This document shows positions 8,851 to 17,591 of a stretch of 64,000 bases of DNA, in pieces. Each line of letters begins with the position of its first letter. Position 1 is the stretch's first letter. Origin of the DNA: JACPRL01 sp035573715 (GTDB taxonomy: Bacteria > Acidobacteriota > Terriglobia > Acidiferrales > 2-02-FULL-67-57); NCBI GenBank assembly GCA_035573715.1, contig DATLZZ010000007.1:124001-188000 (forward strand), read 5' to 3'. The notes beneath the pieces were generated by a model that had not been told where the DNA came from, made no database searches, and saw only the letters and a list, made by a program, of their open reading frames with translations. The position numbers and the translations under genes are program-made.

Positions 8851-10727
8851 TAGCGGGCGGGCGGGAGGACGTTGCGGCCTTCGTTGCGCTTGGGCGGCTC
8901 AATGCCCAGCAGGGCGCTGACGGTGGCGGCGACGTCAACCGAATGCATGCCGGGCAGGGGCGCGGCCGGGATGCCCGGGCCGGCGGCGAAGAAGATGGCG
9001 TCCATCCGGCGCAGCGAGCCCGGGTAGCCGTGCATGCCGCGCAGCATGGTGGCGGCTTCAAACAGCGGCCCCTCCATCTGGCTGCTGAGCGCGTAGCCGA
9101 GCCGGGCGTTGACCCAGACGTCGCCGGCGGTGAGCGGGTGGCCGAGGCGGTGCAGGTAGAGCTCTTCACGGGTCATAACCTGCTCGAAGACGCGCGCACC
9201 CCCGCGCGACGGGTCGCGCAGGTCGCGGCAGGCGGCCACGATCCGCCTGGTGAACTTGCTGCGGTCTTTCTTGCTCACCACGCCGTTGGGCTCGCGCCCG
9301 GCGAGGTTGAGATAAATGTGCGCGGTGGTGCCGCTGGAAAAGGCGCGGACTTCGGCGGTCTCGTCCGGCGCAACCTTGAACCCGGCCTGCTGGAGGAGCA
9401 CGTTGATGCGCACGCGGGTGTGCACCGGCTGCATGCCGTGGTCGGAGGCGACGACGAAGCGCGCCCCGGGCGCGGCCGCGCGCAGGAGCTTCAACTGCGC
9501 GTCGGCCAGCCGGTAGGCTCGCTCCAGGTGCCCGGCGTAGCGGGCGCGGCGGGCGCCGCCTTCGTCCTCGTAGCCGGGCTGCTGCGGATCAACCAGCAGG
9601 AACTGCTCTCCGACCTCATCCAGCAGCGGCGTGTAGGTGATGAGCAGGTCGTAGTCGTAGTGGCGCATACTGAAGAGCGTGACGTCGCGGAGGTAGTCGG
9701 AAAGGCGCTCGGCCTGCTCCATCCAGGTCTGCTCGTCGATGAGGCCGTCGTTGAGCGCAGCGTTGTCGGGCTCGCCGGGCCAGAAGCCGAGCTCGCGCTC
9801 AATGGCTTCGATGTACTCCGGAGGGGCGCCGCGGTTCTGATGTCCCGCGCTCATATAGAGCCGCACGCGGCTTAGATCCGGCGCCAGCTCGAGCACTTTG
9901 AACCAGCTTCCCATTTGCGGCGACGGGCGGCGGAGCACGACGGGCGCCCACTGCCCGGCGCGCAGGCGGGCGGTGAAGCCGTTGCCGAGGTCGCGGTCGA
10001 AGTCAAGATAAAGCGTGTCGAAGGCTTCGCGGTCGTCGAGCTGCGTATCCGCCGCCAGAGCCATGAGCGTGAGCGGCGGGCCGGACTCCAACTGGTAGGT
10101 GGGCAGGTGCGAGCCTTCGCCGACGGGGAATAGCTCGCGGGCGCGCTCGAGCTTTTCGCCGCCGAAGTTCCACGGCGCGTTCCGACTCGAGTCGCCCTCC
10201 GCGGCGGGCGCGAGTTTCGTGACCAGCGCCGTGCCGAGGCGGCGTCCGAAGGCGAGCGTCAGATCCGCGCTGCGCTCGGGCGCCGTGCCATCGGCCATGG
10301 CGGCAATGCTGATGACGCGCTTGCCTTGCCGCCGCGCCGCTTCCCAGAGCGTTTCGACATAGACCGGCGCGTCGAACCCGCGCACCGAGCGCTGAATTGG
10401 CGCGCCCCAGGGATGGAAGATATTGCTGACGATTCCGTGCCGGTCGGGGTAGGTCCCAGTGAGCATCGTGTAGTGGGCCGGCGCGGTGAGTGAGGCGTCG
10501 GGCGGAACCATGTACTCGGCGCGCGCCCCGGTGCGGGCCATCTCGGCCAGCGCGCCGTCGGCCGGCAGCACCCCGCGGGTCAGATAGTCCGAGACAATCC
10601 CATTCGCCGCCCCGTCCAGAAAAACCAGCACGACTTTAGGCTTCGGCGTCGGCGCTTGTGCGGCGGCAAGCAGCGCCGCCAGAGCCGCAAGCACGCCGAG
10701 GGCGAGCAACTGATAGGGAGCGCGCAC
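8850..10727 (-). CDS. Exported type I phosphodiesterase/nucleotide pyrophosphatase (alkaline phosphatase superfamily)
   Basis: A 625-residue protein with a signal peptide (LLALGVLAALAALLAAAQA). Metal-site and nucleophile marks of the alkaline phosphatase/NPP superfamily are visible: D38 in VFLDGA, T81 in SLTAPAHYTMLTGTYP as candidate nucleophile, the following DRHGIVSN, and VVASDHGMQPVHTR late in the sequence. It probably hydrolyses a phosphodiester or phosphomonoester in the periplasm; the substrate cannot be told. It starts 31 nt after the stop of the transsulfuration gene on the same strand, so the two may be one transcript, though the functions are not obviously linked. Confidence 0.9.
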   Translation of the reverse strand: MRAPYQLLALGVLAALAALLAAAQAPTPKPKVVLVFLDGAANGIVSDYLTRGVLPADGALAEMARTGARAEYMVPPDASLTAPAHYTMLTGTYPDRHGIVSNIFHPWGAPIQRSVRGFDAPVYVETLWEAARRQGKRVISIAAMADGTAPERSADLTLAFGRRLGTALVTKLAPAAEGDSSRNAPWNFGGEKLERARELFPVGEGSHLPTYQLESGPPLTLMALAADTQLDDREAFDTLYLDFDRDLGNGFTARLRAGQWAPVVLRRPSPQMGSWFKVLELAPDLSRVRLYMSAGHQNRGAPPEYIEAIERELGFWPGEPDNAALNDGLIDEQTWMEQAERLSDYLRDVTLFSMRHYDYDLLITYTPLLDEVGEQFLLVDPQQPGYEDEGGARRARYAGHLERAYRLADAQLKLLRAAAPGARFVVASDHGMQPVHTRVRINVLLQQAGFKVAPDETAEVRAFSSGTTAHIYLNLAGREPNGVVSKKDRSKFTRRIVAACRDLRDPSRGGARVFEQVMTREELYLHRLGHPLTAGDVWVNARLGYALSSQMEGPLFEAATMLRGMHGYPGSLRRMDAIFFAAGPGIPAAPLPGMHSVDVAATVSALLGIEPPKRNEGRNVLPPAR

Positions 10728-10758
10728 GGAGCGGCAATCATAAAGGCACAGCGCCGCG

Positions 10759-11934
10759 TTACGCCAGTGCTTGCTTGAGGTCGGCGATCAGGTCTTCGGG
10801 GTCTTCCAGGCCGATAGAGAGCCGCACCGTGCCGGGCGAAACGCCGGCGGCCGCCAGCTCCTTCGCCGACATCTTGTAGTGCGAAGTGTAAAGTGGCAGC
10901 ACCGCCAGCGATTCCGGTCCTCCCAGGCTGGCGGCCAGCAGAAACAGGCGCACGCGGTCGGCGAAGCGTCGCGCGCCCGCCAACCCGCCCTTGTGGTCGA
11001 AGGCCAGCATGGCGCCGAAGCCGCTCATCTGCCGCCGCGCCAGCTTGTGGTCGGGATGCGACGCCAGGCCGGGGTAGTGCACCCGCGCTACCTTGGGGTG
11101 GCGCTCCAGAAAGCGCGCCACCTTCAGCGCGGTCTCCGCCTGGCGCTGCATCCGCGTCTCCACCGTTTTCATCCCGCGGATGAGCAGGTAGGCCGCCAGC
11201 GGGTCCATTGAGCCGCCGAGGTAGATGATGCCCTGGCGGACTTTCTCCACCAGCGCGCGGCGGCCGGCGACTGCGCCGGCGATGATGTCGGAGTGCCCGC
11301 CGAGATACTTGGTGGCGCTGTGGCAGGCGAGGTCGAAGCCCAGGGTGATGGGTTTCTGCAGCACCGGCGTGGCGAAGGTGTTGTCAATCACCGTGGTGAG
11401 CTTGTGGCGGCGGGCGAGTTGCACCGCCTTGCGCAGGTCAACCAGACGCAGCGTGGGATTGGTGGGCGACTCGACGTAGAGCACCCGCGTGCGCGACGTC
11501 ACCAGCTTGTCCACCCCGTTGAGGTCGGGCTCGACCCGGTGGACTCGAATCCCGTAGCGCGGCAGCCAGTCCCGCATCAGCCGGTAGGTGCCGCCGTAGA
11601 GGTAGGCGGTGGAGATGATTTCATCGCCCGCCCCGGCCAGCGTCAGCAGGGTGGTGGCGATGGCCGCCATGCCGGACGCGGTCACCAAAGCGGCCTCGGC
11701 TTCTTCCAGGGCCGCCAGCTTCTGCTCCGCCACCCGCAGCGTCGGGTTGCCGTAGCGGGTGTAGATGTCGGCCTTCGAGCGGCCCTCGGCCCAGCGCTTC
11801 ATTTCGGCGACGCTTTCGAAGGTGAAGGTCGAGGTCTGCACAATGGGGACGGCCACCGGCCCGCCGATGCCCTTGTGGAACTCGCCCGCGTGCACCGCCC
11901 GCGTCGCTACCCCTGGCCTGGCTTTTGGCACCAT
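10759..11934 (-). CDS. Cystathionine gamma-synthase/lyase family PLP enzyme
   Basis: A 391-residue Cys/Met-metabolism PLP enzyme of full family length. Seen: IYTRYGNPT (the active-site Tyr loop), TASGMAAI, YLYGGTYRL, VIDNTFATP and the Schiff-base Lys K209 in SATKYLGGHSD. The YGGT motif has Gly where methionine gamma-lyases carry Cys (YGCT), so a cystathionine gamma-synthase or lyase, or O-acetylhomoserine sulfhydrylase, is more likely than a methionine lyase. The family separates these poorly by sequence, so no gene symbol is given. AGGA lies upstream of ATG 11934. The gene upstream ends in its own terminator, so transcription probably starts in the 11935-12005 gap. Confidence 0.88.
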   Translation of the reverse strand: MVPKARPGVATRAVHAGEFHKGIGGPVAVPIVQTSTFTFESVAEMKRWAEGRSKADIYTRYGNPTLRVAEQKLAALEEAEAALVTASGMAAIATTLLTLAGAGDEIISTAYLYGGTYRLMRDWLPRYGIRVHRVEPDLNGVDKLVTSRTRVLYVESPTNPTLRLVDLRKAVQLARRHKLTTVIDNTFATPVLQKPITLGFDLACHSATKYLGGHSDIIAGAVAGRRALVEKVRQGIIYLGGSMDPLAAYLLIRGMKTVETRMQRQAETALKVARFLERHPKVARVHYPGLASHPDHKLARRQMSGFGAMLAFDHKGGLAGARRFADRVRLFLLAASLGGPESLAVLPLYTSHYKMSAKELAAAGVSPGTVRLSIGLEDPEDLIADLKQALA

Positions 11935-12005
11935 GATTTCCTCCGCAACAGGAAAGAAACTCTACTGCGGCGGTCGTGGCGCCGCCACTCCCAAATTGTC
12001 TCCCC

Positions 12006-12040
12006 AAAAAGACAAGGCCCAGTGATTGAGGCCACTGGGC
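12006..12040 (-). terminator. Rho-independent terminator of the EF-G-like gene
   Basis: A perfect 8-bp stem (GCCCAGTG / CACTGGGC, 12017-12040) with an 8-nt loop. On the minus strand it is followed by CTTGTCTTTTT, and it lies 22 nt past the stop of the GTPase gene. Confidence 0.75.
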
Positions 12041-12061
12041 ACAACAGAGCGGTTGGAGCTC

Positions 12062-14188
12062 TTAGGCTTCCTCTTCGACCACTTCTTCCTTACCGGCTTT
12101 GTGCTGGGCGATGATTTTCTGCTCGAGCTCGTGGGGCACGAAGTCGTAGTGGGAGAACTCCATGTGGTAGCTGCCGCGGCCCTGGGTCATCGAGGTGAGG
12201 GTGTTGGCGAACTCGAGCATCTCCGCCATCGGCACCTGGGCTTTGACGACGGTCATCGACCCGCGTGTCTCCATCCCCTGGATGCGCCCGCGGCGCCCGC
12301 TGATGTCGCCCATCAGGTCGCCGGAGAACTCCTGCGGGGCGTAGACTTCCACGTTCATGATGGGCTCGAGCAGCGCCGGCTTGGCCTGCTCCATCGCCTT
12401 CTTGAACGCCAGCGAGCCGGCGATCTTGAAGGCGATGTCGCTCGAGTCGACTTCGTGGTACTGGCCGTCGTAGAGGGTGACGCGGAAGTCCACCACCGGG
12501 AAGCCTGCTAGGTAGCCGCGCTGGGCCGAGGCGAGGATGCCTTTCTCGACCGAGGGGATGAAGTTGCGCGGGATGGCGCCGCCGAAGACGTCGTCCACGA
12601 ACTCGAACCCGGCCCCGCGCGGCAGCGGCTCCATCCTGATGCGCGCCACGCCGAACTGCCCGCGCCCGCCGGTCTGCTTCTTGTGCCGGCCTTCGGCTTC
12701 GCATTTGGCGCGGATGGTCTCGCGGTAGGGCACCTTGGGCGCCTTGAGGGTGACTTCGACGCCATAGCGCTTCTTGAGCTTGGAAACCACCACTTCGATG
12801 TGCTGCTGGCCGGAGCCGGAAAGCAGGAACTCGCGCGTCTGCTCGTCGCGCCCGTAGCGCAGCGAAGGGTCCTCCTCCAGGATCTTGTGCATCGCCGTGC
12901 TCATTTTTTCTTCGTCCTGGCGCGTCTTGGGCTCGACCGCGAAACTGATAAGCGGCTCCGGCAGTTTCACCGCCGGGTAGTGGATGGGCGCGGCCTTGTC
13001 GCCGAGCGTGTCGCCGGTCAGCGTCTCCTTCAGTTTGCCCACCACGCCGATGTCGCCGGCGTGCAGCTCCGCCACCTGCGTCTGCGCCTTGCCCTGCGCC
13101 ACGGAGATGTGCTGGAAGCGCTCCGCGATGCCGCGGGTGAAGTTCTGAATGGTGGCGTCGTTCTTCAACACCCCGCTCATTACTTTGAAATAAGTGATGC
13201 GCCCGGCGTAAGGGTCGGCGAGGGTTTTCCAGACAAACACCGAGAGCGGCTCGGAGTCGCTGACCTTGCGCCTGATGGCCTCGCCCTTGCCGCCGGGTTC
13301 CTTGTAGCCCGTTACTTCGCCCCGCTCCTGCCCGTTGGGCAGGTAGTCCACGATGAAATTGAGCAGGTAGTCGGAGCCGATGTTGTGCAGCCCGCTGGCG
13401 GGCACGGCGGGATAGAGTTTCTTGGCCCGCACCGCTTCGCGCAACCCCTTGCGCAGGTCTTCCTCCGGCAGCGTGCCTTTCTCGAAGAACTCTTCCATCA
13501 GGGCGTCGTCGCCTTCGGCCACCATTTCGACCAGGGCCTCGTGAGCAGTCTTGGCGGCGTCGGCAAGCTCGGCGGGAATCTCGCCCAGCTTGGCCTTGCC
13601 GTTGCCGTCGGGGTCGTAGCTCCAGGCCTTCATCCCGACCAGGTCGACCAGGCCGCGGAAGTTTTTCTCCTCGCCCAGCGGCAACGCAACGGGAACAATA
13701 GCCCGGCCGAAGCGCTCGTGCAGCGCCCCGATGGTGCGCTCGAAGTCGGCGTTGTCGCGGTCCATCTTGTTGAGGACGAACACGCGCGGCAGCTCGTTCT
13801 CGACCGCGTAGTCCCAGACTTTTTCCGTGACCACCTCGGGGCCGGAAACGGCGTCGACCAGAATCAGCGAGCTGTCGGCCGCCACCAGCGCGGCTTTGGT
13901 GTCGTTGATGAACAGGTTGTAGCCCGGCGTGTCGATGAAGTTGATCTTCACCTTGTCTTTCGCCGCCGGCGAAGCCCACTCGGCGTGCGCCAGCGCCGAC
14001 CAGATGGAGACCTTGCGGGTGATTTCCTCTTCGTCGAAGTCGGTGATGGACTGGCCGTCATCCACGCGGCCCAGGCGGTCGGTGAGCCCGGCGGTGTAGA
14101 GGAAGGCGGTGACCAGCGAGGTCTTGCCGGTGTCGCCGTGGCCGGTCAGCCCGACGGTGCGAACATTCTCCCCCGTGTAAACTTTCAC
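12062..14188 (-). CDS. Elongation factor G-like translational GTPase
   Basis: A 708-residue EF-G family GTPase. G1 is GHGDTGKT (residues 16-23), G3 is DTPGYN and G4 is NKMD, followed by domain II, the EF-G domain III-IV region (TGGRGQFGVARI) and a domain V ending in a Glu/Val-rich tail. The G1 loop GHGDTGKT rather than the AHIDAGKT of canonical EF-G places it in the EF-G-II/EF-G-like group that coexists with the main fusA. Reported roles in that group vary (translocation, recycling or ribosome rescue), so the role here is inferred. It is transcribed from its own promoter and ends at a strong terminator, so it is probably monocistronic. Confidence 0.92.
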   Translation of the reverse strand: MKVYTGENVRTVGLTGHGDTGKTSLVTAFLYTAGLTDRLGRVDDGQSITDFDEEEITRKVSIWSALAHAEWASPAAKDKVKINFIDTPGYNLFINDTKAALVAADSSLILVDAVSGPEVVTEKVWDYAVENELPRVFVLNKMDRDNADFERTIGALHERFGRAIVPVALPLGEEKNFRGLVDLVGMKAWSYDPDGNGKAKLGEIPAELADAAKTAHEALVEMVAEGDDALMEEFFEKGTLPEEDLRKGLREAVRAKKLYPAVPASGLHNIGSDYLLNFIVDYLPNGQERGEVTGYKEPGGKGEAIRRKVSDSEPLSVFVWKTLADPYAGRITYFKVMSGVLKNDATIQNFTRGIAERFQHISVAQGKAQTQVAELHAGDIGVVGKLKETLTGDTLGDKAAPIHYPAVKLPEPLISFAVEPKTRQDEEKMSTAMHKILEEDPSLRYGRDEQTREFLLSGSGQQHIEVVVSKLKKRYGVEVTLKAPKVPYRETIRAKCEAEGRHKKQTGGRGQFGVARIRMEPLPRGAGFEFVDDVFGGAIPRNFIPSVEKGILASAQRGYLAGFPVVDFRVTLYDGQYHEVDSSDIAFKIAGSLAFKKAMEQAKPALLEPIMNVEVYAPQEFSGDLMGDISGRRGRIQGMETRGSMTVVKAQVPMAEMLEFANTLTSMTQGRGSYHMEFSHYDFVPHELEQKIIAQHKAGKEEVVEEEA

Positions 14189-14234
14189 TGGATTCTCCCC
14201 TCCGGTGAAGTTCCCTGCGCGAGGCGAAACCGAG

Positions 14235-14264
14235 ATGCTACCCCGTGCCCCTGCCTCGGGTCAA
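14235..14264 (-). promoter_or_regulatory. Promoter of the EF-G-like gene
   Basis: Minus-strand TTGACC (14259-14264), 18-nt spacer, TAGCAT (14235-14240). The leader to ATG 14188 is about 40 nt. The same pairing of boxes recurs upstream of the next gene and of the iorA-like gene. Confidence 0.55.
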
Positions 14265-14279
14265 CCCGCCCGTTGCAAT

Positions 14280-15200
14280 CTAGGAGGGAGGCTTGAGCGG
14301 GAACGACACGCGGCGGAAGAAACCGAGGCGGCTCCCTTCCAGGGGAACTTTCTTGTCGATTTGCTGAAACTCAATGCGAATCCTTTGTCTCGCCCCTGCG
14401 TAGACCGGAACGGAGCGAAGCCTCAGACCTTCCATCTCCAACAGGGGGAAGGCAACTTGCCAAAGCACAGGTGCCACTTCGTCTTTGTCTGTGGGCAGCG
14501 GCAACCGAAACATGCTGTGGGTAACGTCGAGATTCGCCGAGCCTTCGTTGTGTATTTCCAGTTCGATGGTCACGTTCTTCGACCAATCCTCACCGGCCTC
14601 GAGAACTTTTGTAAGCAGTGCATTAACCGTCAGACCACCAGCGAGACGGGCGGTGCCGGCGGAATGGCAAAGTCCACCCAGATCCGTGGGGGACGCCGGA
14701 AGGCAACTTCCCAGCGGAACGGTTCCGTCAAGAAACTGGTAAAAGAGAACTAGAGACTCGAGTGGGATAGAACTTGGGACGAGAAACGCGGCTGTGAGGT
14801 TGGACTCTCTCATCGCGACTTGGCTGTACAGAGGTTGGCAGTAGCCCTCAAAATCGTGCCCCCTGCGCCCTACAACGAAGTCTGCATTCTGAGTGGGGCA
14901 GTAACCCTGCTGCGTGTCGCCTAGGGCTATTGCCGGGAAAGCCTTACGGTTGGCGAAAAGCTCCCAGTCATTGGCTTGAAACTGCTCCACAGAGTCGGCG
15001 AGCTCCAGCGTAACCGTAACTATCCGAGCCCCAAAGGGCGCACTGGCTGTGCCCTTCTTCTTGTAGAAGCTCAGGCTCTGGACTTCACCTACGCCGACTA
15101 TCCGTTTCAGGGGTCGGTCGCTCTGGGCAAACAGTTCGGGGGTGCCAACGGCCACGAGGCAGGCAAAGGCCAGCACCGGCCAGAAGCGAATGTTGTGCAC
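14280..15200 (-). CDS. Secreted protein of unknown function
   Basis: A 306-residue protein with a clear signal peptide (LAFACLVAVGTPELFAQS) and no other recognised domain. The mature part looks like a mixed beta protein: alternating hydrophobic stretches such as ARIVTVTLELADSVEQF and NVTIELEIHNEGSANLDVT, the latter resembling an Ig-like or CARDB-like strand pattern. Four or five Cys occur in the middle (CPTQNADF, GYCQPLY, SCLP, LCHSAG), possibly disulfide-bonded. The start is GTG 15200 with AAGGAG about 8 nt upstream and a promoter 35 nt away. It is not part of an evident operon. Confidence 0.7.
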   Translation of the reverse strand: MHNIRFWPVLAFACLVAVGTPELFAQSDRPLKRIVGVGEVQSLSFYKKKGTASAPFGARIVTVTLELADSVEQFQANDWELFANRKAFPAIALGDTQQGYCPTQNADFVVGRRGHDFEGYCQPLYSQVAMRESNLTAAFLVPSSIPLESLVLFYQFLDGTVPLGSCLPASPTDLGGLCHSAGTARLAGGLTVNALLTKVLEAGEDWSKNVTIELEIHNEGSANLDVTHSMFRLPLPTDKDEVAPVLWQVAFPLLEMEGLRLRSVPVYAGARQRIRIEFQQIDKKVPLEGSRLGFFRRVSFPLKPPS

Positions 15201-15234
15201 GTGTAAACTCCTTCGAGGAGGTTCGATGGCGTGG

Positions 15235-15264
15235 ATGCTACTCCGTGCGCCCGCCGTGGGTCAA
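15235..15264 (-). promoter_or_regulatory. Promoter of the secreted unknown
   Basis: Minus-strand TTGACC (15259-15264), 18-nt spacer, TAGCAT (15235-15240). The stretch GCACGGAGTAGCATC closely matches the same part of the EF-G-like and iorA-like promoters. Confidence 0.6.
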
Positions 15265-15285
15265 CCCGTGGCTGTGCTGAATTCG

Positions 15286-15314
15286 TTGACAGCTGTGCGG
15301 CGGCGGGCTAGGCT
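15286..15314 (+). promoter_or_regulatory. Promoter of the S9 peptidase gene
   Basis: TTGACA (15286-15291), 17-nt spacer, TAGGCT (15309-15314). It is divergent from the promoter at 15235-15264 with about 20 bp between the two -35 boxes, so the pair could share control. Confidence 0.6.
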
Positions 15315-15365
15315 TAGGTTTCACAGCCCCATCCCAGTAAACTCAGACCTGAAAGGGAGCAACCC

Positions 15366-17432
15366 ATGAAGAACACCCTCCGAACTCTCCCTCGCTGCGC
15401 CGCGGTGGCGCTGCTTCTGCTGGCAGTGACCGCGCCGGCGCGGGCGCAGCTCAGCGTGCACGATGTGGCGCGGCTGCGGCTGGTGACGCAAGTGGCGATG
15501 TCGCCCGATGGGACGCGCGTCGCCTACGTGCTCAGCGTGCCGCGCGAGCCGTGGAAAGGCGAAGAGGACGGCGAAGCCTGGGCCGAGCTGCACGTGGTCG
15601 GACTCGACCGCGTCTCCCGGCCGTTCGTGAGCGGCAAGGTCAACGTCCGCGACGTCGCCTGGACGCCGGACGGGAAGAGCATCGCTTTCCTCGCCAAGCG
15701 CGGCGGGGACAAGACGCGCTCGCTTTACCTCATCGCCCCCGACGGCGGCGAAGCCCGCCGTGTGCTTTCCCACGAAACCGACATCAGCGCCTATTCCTTC
15801 AGCGCGGATGGCGAGCGGGTGGCGTTTCTCGCCGAAGAGGCGGAGCCGAAAGAAAGCAGGGAGCTCAAGGAGAAAGGCTTCAAGCAGAAAGTCTTCGAGG
15901 AAGAGTTGAAGTTTGTGCGCGTGTGGATTGCTCACCTGGGCGACGAGAAGCCGAAGCCGCGCAAGCTGGAGCTCGAAGGCTCGGCCTCGGAGCTGCACTG
16001 GGCGCCGGTGGGGAACCTGTTGTCGGTGGCGCTGGCGCCCACGCCGCTGGTGGATGACGATCTGATGGCGCGCAAGGTGCACGTGGTGGACGCCGACACG
16101 GGCAAAGTTGTGGCGCGGATTGAGAATCCCGGGAAGCTGGGCGCGGTCGCCTGGAGTCCCGACGCCAAGAATCTCGCCATCATTTCCGCGGCCGACATCA
16201 ATGACCCCGCGGCCGGACGGCTGATGGTGGTGCCGGCCACGGGCGGGCCGCTGCGCGACCTCCTGCCCGGCTACGAAGCCCACGTCAGTGACGTCGCCTG
16301 GCAGGACGCCGACACCATCATGTACCTCAGCGACGAAGGCGTGCAGGCTACCTTCAACGAAATCAAGCGCGACGGCACCGGCCAACACATCATCATTCGC
16401 GTCAACGGGCCCGAGGGTCGCCTGCCGGAAGAGAAACCGATCCTCACGGCTTTTTCCCCCTCGCGCGATGGCCAGGCGGCGGCGTTTCTGGCCCAGCGCC
16501 CGACGCATCCGCCCGAGGTCTACTTCATGAAGCACGGCGACGCGGGGCCGCGGCAAATGACGGACTCGAACCCCTGGCTGGCGGAACGGAAGCTGGCGCC
16601 GCAGGAAGTAGTCGAGTACAAGGCGCGCGACGGTCTGCGGATTCAGGGCCTGCTCATCCGCCCGCTGAATGAGGAGAAGGGAAAGAAACATCCGCTCATC
16701 GTCTCCGTGCACGGCGGGCCGGAGGCGCACTACCGCAACGGTTGGCTGACCAACTACGCCGCGCCGGGCCAGGTGGCGGCGACGCAGGGTTACGCGGTCT
16801 TCTATCCCAACTATCGCGCCTCGACCGGCCGCGGCGTGGCCTTCAGCAAGCTCGACCACGGCGACCCGGCCGGCAGGGAGTTCGACGATGTGGTCGACGG
16901 CGTGGACTACCTGGTCAGTGCCGGCCTGGTGGACAAGGCGCGCGTCGGCGTCACCGGCGGCAGCTACGGCGGCTTCGCCACCGCCTGGCTGACGACGTTT
17001 TACTCCGAGCGCTTCGCCGCCGGCGTGATGCTGTTCGGCATCAGCGACCTGATTTCCAAGGAAGGCACGACCGACATCCCGAACGAGAATTACCTGGTGC
17101 ACTACCTGAAGCACGTCTGGGACGACTGGGAGTTTTTCCGCCAGCGCAGCCCGATTTTCCACGCCGCCAAGTCAAAGACGCCGCTGCTCATCGCCCACGG
17201 CGAGTCCGATACGCGCGTGCATCCGGTGCAGTCGCTGGAGATGTACCGCTACCGCAAGCTGCGCAGCAGCGCCCCGACGCGGCTGGTGTGGTATCCGGGC
17301 GAGCCGCACGGCTTCCGGCGGGCGGCCTCAAGGCTGGATTTTTCGCTGCGGATGATGCAGTGGTTCGATTTGTATTTAAAGGGTGCCGGTGGCGCCGCGC
17401 CGCCGACGGAGATCAAGTATGAAGAGAAGTGA
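15366..17432 (+). CDS. Exported S9 family prolyl oligopeptidase/acylaminoacyl-peptidase
   Basis: A 688-residue secreted serine peptidase. A signal peptide (VALLLLAVTAPARAQ) is followed by a seven-bladed WD40/TolB-type propeller (repeated TPDGKSIAFLAKR and SPDAKNLAIISAAD-like strands), then an alpha/beta hydrolase domain. The catalytic triad is visible as S533 in TGGSYGGFA, D615 in HGESDTRVHP and H648 in GEPHGFRR. The family cleaves short peptides, with the propeller gating access. AAAGGGAGC precedes ATG 15366. It converges on a membrane-protein gene across a nested inverted-repeat element. Confidence 0.95.
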   Translation: MKNTLRTLPRCAAVALLLLAVTAPARAQLSVHDVARLRLVTQVAMSPDGTRVAYVLSVPREPWKGEEDGEAWAELHVVGLDRVSRPFVSGKVNVRDVAWTPDGKSIAFLAKRGGDKTRSLYLIAPDGGEARRVLSHETDISAYSFSADGERVAFLAEEAEPKESRELKEKGFKQKVFEEELKFVRVWIAHLGDEKPKPRKLELEGSASELHWAPVGNLLSVALAPTPLVDDDLMARKVHVVDADTGKVVARIENPGKLGAVAWSPDAKNLAIISAADINDPAAGRLMVVPATGGPLRDLLPGYEAHVSDVAWQDADTIMYLSDEGVQATFNEIKRDGTGQHIIIRVNGPEGRLPEEKPILTAFSPSRDGQAAAFLAQRPTHPPEVYFMKHGDAGPRQMTDSNPWLAERKLAPQEVVEYKARDGLRIQGLLIRPLNEEKGKKHPLIVSVHGGPEAHYRNGWLTNYAAPGQVAATQGYAVFYPNYRASTGRGVAFSKLDHGDPAGREFDDVVDGVDYLVSAGLVDKARVGVTGGSYGGFATAWLTTFYSERFAAGVMLFGISDLISKEGTTDIPNENYLVHYLKHVWDDWEFFRQRSPIFHAAKSKTPLLIAHGESDTRVHPVQSLEMYRYRKLRSSAPTRLVWYPGEPHGFRRAASRLDFSLRMMQWFDLYLKGAGGAAPPTEIKYEEK

Positions 17433-17434
17433 AA

Positions 17435-17591
17435 GACCTCAGGGGCTAAAGCCCATCAGGGGAGAAGCCACCCTATTGGCAACCCTGAAGGGTTGCCCCG
17501 CCTTGCTCTAGTTCCGTTCCGTGTTAGGCGGGTCAGCCCTTCAGGGCTGACATCAAGCTGCTATTTTGTTTTTGGCCTTTAGGCCCTGAGG
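17435..17591. repeat. Nested inverted-repeat (REP/REPIN-like) element
   Basis: A 157-bp unit between convergent genes. The outer arms are CCTCAGGGGCTAAAGCCC (17435-17452) and, inverted at 17574-17591, CCTCAGGGCCTAAAGGCC: 16 of 18 match and the two differences compensate within each small hairpin. Two perfect hairpins lie inside: 17478-17497 (8-bp stem, TGAA loop) and 17532-17551 (8-bp stem, TTCA loop, the complement of TGAA). The right arm contains the stop codon of the next gene. The second hairpin is followed by a T-rich stretch and may also terminate transcription. Confidence 0.75.

Noticed and set aside
10759..11934. Methionine gamma-lyase
   Set aside because: The residue typical of that enzyme (Cys in YGCT) is Gly here (YGGT).
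12683..14296. Long plus-strand open frame opposite the EF-G-like gene, and similar long antisense frames at 39427-42663 and 26250-27851
   Set aside because: Same reason: the opposite strand encodes well-conserved families over the full length.
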